A stretch of DNA of 38,986 nucleotides, from assembly GCA_021772755.1 (NCBI GenBank), contig JAJFLJ010000132.1, positions 1 to 38,986 on the forward strand, read 5' to 3'. Below the pieces are notes generated by a model, which saw only the letters and a list, made by a program, of their open reading frames with translations, did no database searches and was not told the origin of the DNA. This stretch comes from Candidatus Sumerlaeota bacterium. GTDB taxonomy: Bacteria; Sumerlaeota; Sumerlaeia; SLMS01; JAHLLQ01. Position numbers and translations under genes: made by a program. Positions 30,453-36,878 of this stretch are shown piece by piece; the first letter of the stretch is position 1, and each line of letters begins with the position of its first letter.

Positions 30453-31038
30453 GCCATCGACTCGCAAACGCACGACGGCCAACTCGAAACCACAACGCAA
30501 AGACGCGGAGCGCTTTCCAGGCACTGAAGTGCCTGGCAAGCATCGGCCGAGCCCGGCGGACTCTGGTTTCCGAGGGGCGGGGGTCGCTCGCAGAATGTCC
30601 AACGCGCACTCGCCACCCACCACTCGCACCGACTCCTCGCCCCGGCAGGGGCGACGGCTCCGAAGGAGCCGAACAATGGTAGCCCGGGGCGCGAGTCCCG
30701 GCAGGGACGAGCGAGCCCCGGGTCGGTCGGCGCAGAAGAATCCAGGGCTGGCGCGGTCTTCGCCGGTTCGGGCGAGCGCAGCGAGGCCCGAACCGAAACG
30801 CGAAGAACGTGACAGCCCGAGGCGGTGTTTAAACGGAGGAAGGGCGGACGAAGAGGAGGATGAAGACGATAACGAAGAGCGCAGGCGGACAGCCCGTTTC
30901 CATCGCGAGGCGCTGTCGCTCCGGTACGGTTCGGGGCGGAACCGCCCGCTGCGGGGCCACCCCGCGCCCTTTCCCCTGGACACTCTTCGGACACCGTGGG
31001 ACTCAGCGGTCGATCATCGTCACCGGATCGGTTGCAGA
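30453..31038. repeat. Cluster of GC-rich stem-loops (REP-like) in a 586-base gap
   Basis: No gene is supported here. Instead there are several compact hairpins: CCAGGCACT-GA-AGTGCCTGG (30517-30536, 9-bp stem), TCGCCCC-GGCA-GGGGCGA (30637-30654), GGCTCC-GAA-GGAGCC (30656-30670), and CGGTTCGGGC/GCCCGAACCG with a 12-base loop (30764-30795, 10-bp stem). Phrases such as GTAGCCCGGGGCGCGAGTCCC and ACGCAAAGACGCGG resemble dispersed repeats of PVC-type genomes; this resemblance is from memory. The last 200 bases before the pseudokinase gene are purine-rich with no clear promoter. Confidence 0.6.
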
Positions 31039-32463
31039 ATGACGTCGGACGCAGCGCCCGAACAGACATGGCTGGAACCTGGAAGCGCATGGGACGCCTG
31101 GCGCGTGGATCGTCTGCTGGACGCGTGGACCGCCGTCCAGACCTACCTGCTGACCCACTCCGAGGACGGTTCCCGGGCGCTGCTGCACCTCTTCGACCGC
31201 AACCTGAGCCGCCGCAGCGGCTTCGAGGAGGAGGTCTTCGCCCTCAGCAAAGTCAACGAGCGCGTCTCCCATCCCGTCCTCGCCCGCGTGATCAAGCAGG
31301 GAAAGCGCAAGGACCGCCTCTTTCTTCTCTGCGAGCGCGCAGGGGCCGAGACCCTCGCCGACCGCATCGCGGGCAACCGCATCTCCATCGAGGACGTCAT
31401 CAACGTCTCGCGCTCCGTCGGCGGAGCGGTCTTCGCCTGTCACCGCGCCAGGTACGTCCACGGCGACGTGCGGGCGGACACGATTCTGATGGGCGAGGAC
31501 GGATCGCTCCAGATCCGCTGCCCCGGGATACTGCCGCTCGTCTGGTCCTCCGTCGGAAAGCACGATCTCGACGGACGGGACGAGTTCGCCCCGGAGCTCT
31601 CCCACGGCCGCCAGCCGAGCCCGCGCTCCGACGCGTATTCCTTCGCGATGGCCCTGCGAAGCGCCCTTCGCGTCGCCACCCCGCGGCCGCCCGACCATCT
31701 CGACATGGACCTCAGCGAAATCATCGACGCGGCCCTCGCCCCCGACGCGGCGGCGCGCACGGACGACGTCCGAAGCCTCGCGCTGGAAGTCGCCAATCTT
31801 CTCGGCGGGACGATCGGAGAGGTCGAAACCCGCGAGGAGGAGATCGCTCCGAAGAAAACCGCCGTCGCGCCAAAGACGCTCGCGATCGGCGGAGTCGCCG
31901 CCGGACTCGCGGTGCTGGTCGCCGTGGCGGTTCTGCTTCCGCGCGGAAACGGAGACACGCCCGTCGCGACGGACGAACATTCCGTTCCGGCGGCCGCTCC
32001 CGTTCCCGCAGAAATGCCCGAACCCGAGCCGACACCGCTCCCGACGCCATCACCCACTCCCGCCGCGACGCCCTCGCCCACCCCGACTCCGACACCAACA
32101 CCCGTTCCAACGCCGAGTCCCACGCCGCCGCCCTCGATTTCCTGGGAGGACGCGGCGAACCACACGGCTTCCGGCCTGCGGGAGGCGGAAAGCGTCGTCA
32201 TGATCCTGCTGGCGTGCGAATCCGACGCGTGCCGGAACTTCGAGGAGGACGTGCTTTCCGATCCGGCGCTCGTCGCCGCGACGGAGTCCGGGGTTCTTCT
32301 GGTGCGCGAGGCGAAGGGAACCGACGGCGATCTGGCGAAGGCGTGGAGCTCTATCGCGTCGCCCGAGGTGATTCTGCTGAAGAGCGACGGCACCGTCGCG
32401 GCGCGATACACCGCCGGCAACACGGCGTCGCAGATCGCCTACACGATCCGGCTGCTGAAGTAG
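31039..32463 (+). CDS. Pseudokinase-TM-Pro/Thr linker-thioredoxin-like fusion
   Basis: A 474-residue protein. Residues 1-about 260 have a protein-kinase fold but lack catalysis: the VAIK lysine is absent (ALLHLFDRNL), the loop HRDxKxxN reads VHGDVRADTILM near 138-149, and the DFG position reads SLQIRCPGIL. Residues about 281-301 are a TM helix (AIGGVAAGLAVLVAVAVLLP). Residues about 320-365 are a long Pro/Thr/Ser linker with repeated PTPSPTP units, typical of exposed cell-surface spacers. Residues about 368-474 are a thioredoxin-like domain (VVMILLACESDACRNFEEDV, IASPEVILLKSDGTVAARY), with C-x4-C instead of CxxC. The N-terminus is thus cytoplasmic and the thioredoxin fold outside. It converges with a second thioredoxin-like gene, one base apart. 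Start ATG at 31039. Confidence 0.85.
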   Translation: MTSDAAPEQTWLEPGSAWDAWRVDRLLDAWTAVQTYLLTHSEDGSRALLHLFDRNLSRRSGFEEEVFALSKVNERVSHPVLARVIKQGKRKDRLFLLCERAGAETLADRIAGNRISIEDVINVSRSVGGAVFACHRARYVHGDVRADTILMGEDGSLQIRCPGILPLVWSSVGKHDLDGRDEFAPELSHGRQPSPRSDAYSFAMALRSALRVATPRPPDHLDMDLSEIIDAALAPDAAARTDDVRSLALEVANLLGGTIGEVETREEEIAPKKTAVAPKTLAIGGVAAGLAVLVAVAVLLPRGNGDTPVATDEHSVPAAAPVPAEMPEPEPTPLPTPSPTPAATPSPTPTPTPTPVPTPSPTPPPSISWEDAANHTASGLREAESVVMILLACESDACRNFEEDVLSDPALVAATESGVLLVREAKGTDGDLAKAWSSIASPEVILLKSDGTVAARYTAGNTASQIAYTIRLLK

Positions 32464-32464
32464 G

Positions 32465-33625
32465 CTACTGCTGCAGCCGCAGGAGCTGCGCGACCTCTTC
32501 GGGGCGGAGCGACGAGCTGCGGAAGAGCACCTCGCCGCCGGAACCCAGGATCATCGTGGCGGGCAGCTGGTACACCTCGTACTGCTTCAGCAGCTCCGGG
32601 TTCGACGCTCCGTCGATCTTCCCGAAGACGATGTGGTGCATGCGCCGCAGTTCGTCGTTCCTTTCCAGCGCTTCGGCGAACGTGAGAGAGACGGGCACGT
32701 CCGGAGAGCACGCCACGACGAAGAGCTTCTTGTTCTCCGCGCGGGCGATCTTCGACGCATCCCCGAAATCCATCAGCAGCCGCCCGCTCCTCGCGTAGGT
32801 GGCCGCCTGCGCCGCCGGCGACGCCGCAGCGGCGCGCCGGCGCGCCGCGCCCACCGGGGTCTGCACGACGTGCGGGGGAAGAAGCGAGCCGGAGAGATGG
32901 GCGGGCTCGGCGATGCGAAGCTGCAGCTTGCCGCGATAGTTCTGGACCAGACCCGTCGCGAAGACCGGCGCGCCGGTCTGCGTCAGTTCCGCCGGCGGAT
33001 CGTCGGACCAGAAGACGATCTCGATTCTGCCGGCCGAATCGCCGGTCGTGATCACGTTCGGCGCGCGTTCGTTCCAGGACGGCTTGTAGGCCATGACCGT
33101 TCCGGCGTAGGAAACTTCCATGTCCACCATTTCGGGGAAGCGCGGAATGTCGGCCGCGTGGAAATATCCGTGCTCGTCGGTGGAGGGAAGCCCGCCCTCT
33201 TCCGGGGAATGAATGTGGTCGTAGCCCTCGATGCGAATCGTGTCCGGCCCCTTCGCGCGAATCACGAGCATGCCGTTCCAGTCGTGGAGCGTGCCCTTCG
33301 CCGTGACGGAAAGCCCCACCGCCGGATACCCGTAGGGACCGTGCACGGTGCGCTGGACATCGGGCATGTAGCCCACGACGACGGGAGGAGCCACGTCCGG
33401 CGGGGTCAGCGTGATCATGGTCGGTTCGGCTGCGGAGGTGGAGGGGGCGACGCTGGCGACGGTGCCGAAGATGGCGACGTCCTGGCCGGCAAGGGCCCTG
33501 GACACGTACCGGGCATCCACCGCCCCCGCGAACGGCTCGAAGGCGGATGACGGACGAACGAGCAGTGCAAGAAAACAGGCCAGTGCGAGAATGGCACGAC
33601 GATGGGCGCGCGGACGAACGGACAT
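32465..33625 (-). CDS. Exported protein with C-terminal thioredoxin-like domain
   Basis: A 386-residue protein with a signal peptide (ILALACFLALLVRPSSA, cleavage near residue 28). The middle (about 30-270) is beta-rich with repeated strand pairs such as VAIFGTVASVAPSTS and GLSVTAKGTLHDWNG, and VSYAGTVMAYKPSWNER, VFATGLVQNYRGKLQLRIAE, which suggest tandem OB-fold-like (nucleic-acid/sugar-binding type) domains; that is a guess. After an Ala/Arg-rich linker, residues about 290-386 are a thioredoxin_7-like domain (KKLFVVACSPDVPVSLTFAE, YEVYQLPATMILGSGGEVLF). Only one Cys remains, in ACSPDVP. This domain aligns by eye with the C-terminal domain of the convergent pseudokinase. AGGGG precedes the ATG at 33625. 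Confidence 0.75.
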   Translation of the reverse strand: MSVRPRAHRRAILALACFLALLVRPSSAFEPFAGAVDARYVSRALAGQDVAIFGTVASVAPSTSAAEPTMITLTPPDVAPPVVVGYMPDVQRTVHGPYGYPAVGLSVTAKGTLHDWNGMLVIRAKGPDTIRIEGYDHIHSPEEGGLPSTDEHGYFHAADIPRFPEMVDMEVSYAGTVMAYKPSWNERAPNVITTGDSAGRIEIVFWSDDPPAELTQTGAPVFATGLVQNYRGKLQLRIAEPAHLSGSLLPPHVVQTPVGAARRRAAAASPAAQAATYARSGRLLMDFGDASKIARAENKKLFVVACSPDVPVSLTFAEALERNDELRRMHHIVFGKIDGASNPELLKQYEVYQLPATMILGSGGEVLFRSSSLRPEEVAQLLRLQQ

Positions 33626-33963
33626 GGGAAACCCCTGGCAGCCGGATTCCTGGTGAGACTCCTCGGAAAGTATCGCCAGCGGCCTTGGATGTTAGAGAAC
33701 CGTGAGCGCGCGCCCCCGCGATGCAACAGGTTTTCGGAGGCCGCGCGGCATTCAAGGCGTGTATAATCAGCCTTCTCTCGCGGCCCGTCCGCCCGTGGAG
33801 CATTCGGAGATTCGGAGCACGGCGACGACTTCGCGGGCAGTCGGCTCCCCGCATGACGAATTCGGCGCCGACGGAACGCCGACACATGGCACCTTTTCCT
33901 TGAGCCCCGGATGGAGAAACTGTCAACTTTCGGCAAAGACTGACGCTGTTCCGGTTGCCACCC
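33626..33963. other. 338-base intergenic region between divergent genes
   Basis: Contains no gene that I can support. It should hold the promoters for the thioredoxin-like gene (minus) and the MerR gene (plus). A perfect TATAAT is listed separately; no other motif stands out. Confidence 0.6.
33762..33767 (+). promoter_or_regulatory. Perfect -10 hexamer TATAAT, promoter candidate for the MerR gene
   Basis: TATAAT within GTGTATAATCAG in an otherwise GC-rich gap, 197 bases before the MerR ATG. No recognisable -35 at 16-18 bases upstream (GGCCGC at the 17-base spacing). A long leader would follow. Confidence 0.35.
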
Positions 33964-34425
33964 ATGCCTTCGAGATCGCCCGCCTATCCCAAGAAGCTCT
34001 TCTACAAGATCCAGGAAGTCGCCAATATCATCGGCGTGGAGCCCTACGTTCTGCGCTACTGGGAAACGCGCTTTCCCACGCTCAGTCCCGAGAAGGACGG
34101 CAGCGACCAGCGGCGCTACCGCCAGAAGGACATCGAACTTCTTCTGCGGATTCGCGAACTGCTGCACGTCGAGAAGTACACCATCGCCGGCGCCATCGAG
34201 AAGCTCAAGGACGAGGTGCGCGGCGGACGCAGGAAGGCGCGCGCGACGGCCGATGCGGGCGGCGACCTGTTCGACGGCCTGCCCGGCGAAGCGGACTCCG
34301 CCACGCCGGCCTTCGAAGAGGACTCCGGTCTCAACGAGTCCCAGCGCAAGAGCCTGCGCAAGGTCCACGACGAACTCGGCCTGCTCAAGCGCGAGCTCGA
34401 AGAGTGGCGCGACGAGCTCGGCTGA
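33964..34425 (+). CDS. MerR-family transcriptional regulator
   Basis: A 153-residue DNA-binding protein. Residues about 10-85 are a winged-helix MerR domain: FYKIQEVANIIGVEPYVLRY, WETRFPTLSPEKDGSDQRRY, RQKDIELLLRIRELLHVEKY and TIAGAIEKL. This version, with WETxFPxLxPxK, is the subgroup often encoded near integration host factor genes, not the metal-sensing group; there are no effector cysteines. Residues about 85-125 are a charged linker and 125-153 a short coiled coil for dimerisation (SQRKSLRKVHDELGLLKREL). The start chosen is the ATG at 33964; a TTG three codons earlier is possible, and neither has a clear ribosome-binding site. It converges on the radical SAM gene (36-base gap). Confidence 0.92.
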   Translation: MPSRSPAYPKKLFYKIQEVANIIGVEPYVLRYWETRFPTLSPEKDGSDQRRYRQKDIELLLRIRELLHVEKYTIAGAIEKLKDEVRGGRRKARATADAGGDLFDGLPGEADSATPAFEEDSGLNESQRKSLRKVHDELGLLKRELEEWRDELG

Positions 34426-34461
34426 CGCGGGCCAACCGAACGAACCGAACGCTATGGGAAA

Positions 34462-36075
34462 CTAGGCCGTGGACTTTTTCGCGGGAAGAGGCGCCGTGCT
34501 CTCCGCGCTTTTCCCGGGAAGCGCGAGCTGGCGGAGACGCTTCGTGCCGGCCCGCACGTATTGCATCGTGTTCTTCGGACTGCCGGCCTTCATGAGCGTT
34601 CGCGCGATGTAGCGCGGGCGCAGGTACATCTTCAGCAGATGTTCGCGGCGCCACTTCGCCAGTTCGCCGCTGGCGATGCCGCTGAGCGTGCGAATGCCGC
34701 CCGTCGCGTAGCCGGCGCGCGCGGGGTCGTAGCTCTCCTCGAAGAGGTTCTCGGCCAGCGCGATGCCGTGCAGTTCGGTGCCCGGCAGGGGCGTCGCCAG
34801 ATTGAAGTCGAAGAAGTCGGGGTCCAGCTCCCGCAGGAACGCGTACGTCGTCTCCAGCGTCTCCCACGTCTCCCACGGAAGGCCGATCACCATGAAGGCG
34901 TGGACGCGGAGACCGTTGCGCTTGCAGCACGCCACGGCGTCCTTCGCCTGCTGGACGGTGGCGTTCTTCTTCATGTTGTCGAGCATCGTCTGGTCGCCGT
35001 GCTCGATGCCGAAGGCGACGACCCAGCAGCCGGCCTTCCTCATCAGCTGCGCGCGCTCGTCGTCGATGGTGTCGACGCGGCTGTTGCAGCCCCAGTGGAT
35101 GTCGAGCTTCGCCGCGACGATGCCCTCGCAGAGTTCGCGCAGCCACTTGCGGTTGATGGTAAACGTGTCGCCGTGGAAGAGGAACTCGCGGATGCCGTAC
35201 TTCTCGACGCATTCCTTCAGTTCCGCGACGACGCTCTCCGGCTTGCGGTAGCGCACCGTGAAGTCCGTCAGCACGCCGGCCGGACAGTAGATGCACTGCG
35301 ACGGACAGCCGCGGTTGCCGTGGACGACCGTCAGGGGGTTGCCGGTTTCCGGCGAAACGTAGATGTCGTTCTTCAGAAGATGGCGCGCGGGAAGGGGAAG
35401 CCCGTCCAGGTCGCGCTGGAGGTCGCGCTTGCCGGTGAAGAAGACGGAGTGCGCCTGCTCGCCGGCGAGAATGGCGGCGGGGGTTTCGGGGGGAAGGCGG
35501 CGCTTGCGAACGGGGGAGACCTGGGCCTTGCCCTCGGGCTCGACGAGCGTCGGTGCCGCAGGCTCGCCGACGCGGTCGAGCAGGTCCGAACGGAAGTGCA
35601 GGCCGCGCACCTCGCAGAACGGCGTACCGGCCGCGATCTCGCCGACCGCCTCCTCCGCCTCGTTCGGCAGAACGGCGTCGAGTTCCGGGTGGTCGCGCAA
35701 AACCGCCGACGCGTTGACGATCAGCGTTTCGCCCTTCGCCAGGGTCAGAATGTCCGGCAGCTTTTCCTTGGCGGCGAAGCAGGCCTGGAGGTCTCCGACG
35801 AGAGTGGCGGTCGTGGAGTTGAGCATCAGGGCGTCGGGCTTGAACTCCGCCAGGTCGCTCAGGAACGCGGCCCAGTCTCGTCCTGCGGCGGGATAGTCCT
35901 CGATGCGGCATTCCGTGCCGTGGCGCTCGGCGCAGGCGGCCGCCATCGCCAGGTCCATCGGCGGAAAGACGATCTGGACCGTCTGGTCCTCGACGGTGCA
36001 CTGGCACCGGTCGTCCCGCCGGTAGAGACCGGTGGGGGGATTGACGAGGAGAAGTCTTTGGATCGCGCCGCGCAT
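34462..36075 (-). CDS. B12-binding-domain radical SAM protein
   Basis: A 537-residue enzyme of the cobalamin-type radical SAM class. Residues about 1-150 resemble the B12-binding fold (RLLLVNPPTGLYRRDDRCQC, VFPPMDLAMAAACAERHG, ALMLNSTTATLVGD). Residues about 235-440 are the radical SAM barrel, with the 4Fe-4S cysteines in VHGNRGCPSQCIYCPAG (CxxxCxxC) and further motifs EFLFHGDTFTINRKWL, GCNSRVDTI, VAFGIEHGDQTMLDNM and MVIGLPWETWETLE. The C-terminal region is basic. Such proteins carry out methylations or rearrangements on lipids, cofactors or natural products; no neighbour tells which. ATG at 36075, divergent from the DUF1579-like gene. Confidence 0.93.
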   Translation of the reverse strand: MRGAIQRLLLVNPPTGLYRRDDRCQCTVEDQTVQIVFPPMDLAMAAACAERHGTECRIEDYPAAGRDWAAFLSDLAEFKPDALMLNSTTATLVGDLQACFAAKEKLPDILTLAKGETLIVNASAVLRDHPELDAVLPNEAEEAVGEIAAGTPFCEVRGLHFRSDLLDRVGEPAAPTLVEPEGKAQVSPVRKRRLPPETPAAILAGEQAHSVFFTGKRDLQRDLDGLPLPARHLLKNDIYVSPETGNPLTVVHGNRGCPSQCIYCPAGVLTDFTVRYRKPESVVAELKECVEKYGIREFLFHGDTFTINRKWLRELCEGIVAAKLDIHWGCNSRVDTIDDERAQLMRKAGCWVVAFGIEHGDQTMLDNMKKNATVQQAKDAVACCKRNGLRVHAFMVIGLPWETWETLETTYAFLRELDPDFFDFNLATPLPGTELHGIALAENLFEESYDPARAGYATGGIRTLSGIASGELAKWRREHLLKMYLRPRYIARTLMKAGSPKNTMQYVRAGTKRLRQLALPGKSAESTAPLPAKKSTA

Positions 36076-36230
36076 CGTGGCCAGACCCTCTTCGCGCCGC
36101 GTTCCCCCGGCAAGCGAAAGAAAGCGGGAGGAGCATCGGGCGGCCTGTGTTTTTGATTGTCACGACGCGTGTCCGTCGGGCCATGATGGAAATCTTGGAC
36201 TGGAATTCAGGCGCGGGGAGCGTCACCGAC

Positions 36231-36791
36231 ATGAAACAGGGTTCCGACGAGCGGGACGAACTCGGCGAGATTTTCGATGTTATCCGCGACCAGAATCGCG
36301 AGACCGCCGAGCGCGGCGTCCTCGACCATCTTCTCGGCGTCTGGGACGTCCAGGTCGATTTCTTCTTTCTCGGAACCAGCGTCCGGAAACAGGCCTACGG
36401 CGTGGCCGACGGACGCCACATCGTCGGCGGCCGCTACCTGCAGCTCGCCATCGCCACCGACTACGACGGCAACTCCTACAACGCCCTGATCATCCTCTGC
36501 TTCGATGCCGTCATCGGCCGGTACATGAGCGTCCTGCTGGACAACACGGTCACGTCGCTGATGACGTGCCGCGGCGATTTCGACGGGGAACGGCGCCTGC
36601 TGACCGAGGAGGGCGAGTTCTCCAACGCCGCGTTCGGGCGGCGCCACCCCATCCGCGCCACCTGGGACCTGACCGACGACAACTCCGTCGATCTCCTCTG
36701 GGAGGCCCCCCTGGGCGAGGACGGCGCGTGGTTCAGCGTGCTCCGCGCCCTCATGACCCGCCGTCCCGACGAAGAAGCCGTCGATTTGTGA
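36231..36791 (+). CDS. DUF1579-like protein
   Basis: A 186-residue cytoplasmic protein with no signal peptide. The core has GVLDHLLGVWDVQVDFFFLG, then DGRHIVGGRYLQLAIATDYD, YNALIILCFDAVIGRYMSVL and LDNTVTSLMTCRGDFDGERR, the pattern of the DUF1579 lipocalin-like fold (G-x-W near the start, GGR-Y-L-Q, then Y-D... DN). Function of the family is not known; a small-ligand beta-barrel is expected. The start chosen is ATG 36231, with GGGGAG upstream; an in-frame ATG at 36183 would add 16 residues. It lies 87 bases ahead of the TPR gene on the same strand. Confidence 0.75.
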   Translation: MKQGSDERDELGEIFDVIRDQNRETAERGVLDHLLGVWDVQVDFFFLGTSVRKQAYGVADGRHIVGGRYLQLAIATDYDGNSYNALIILCFDAVIGRYMSVLLDNTVTSLMTCRGDFDGERRLLTEEGEFSNAAFGRRHPIRATWDLTDDNSVDLLWEAPLGEDGAWFSVLRALMTRRPDEEAVDL

Positions 36792-36878
36792 CTGACACGC
36801 CCGCCGGGCTTTGACGACAAGAGGGCGATGCCAGCCGGGCGGACGAATCGAAACCGGCGGACGAGGTCGGCGCGCCAC

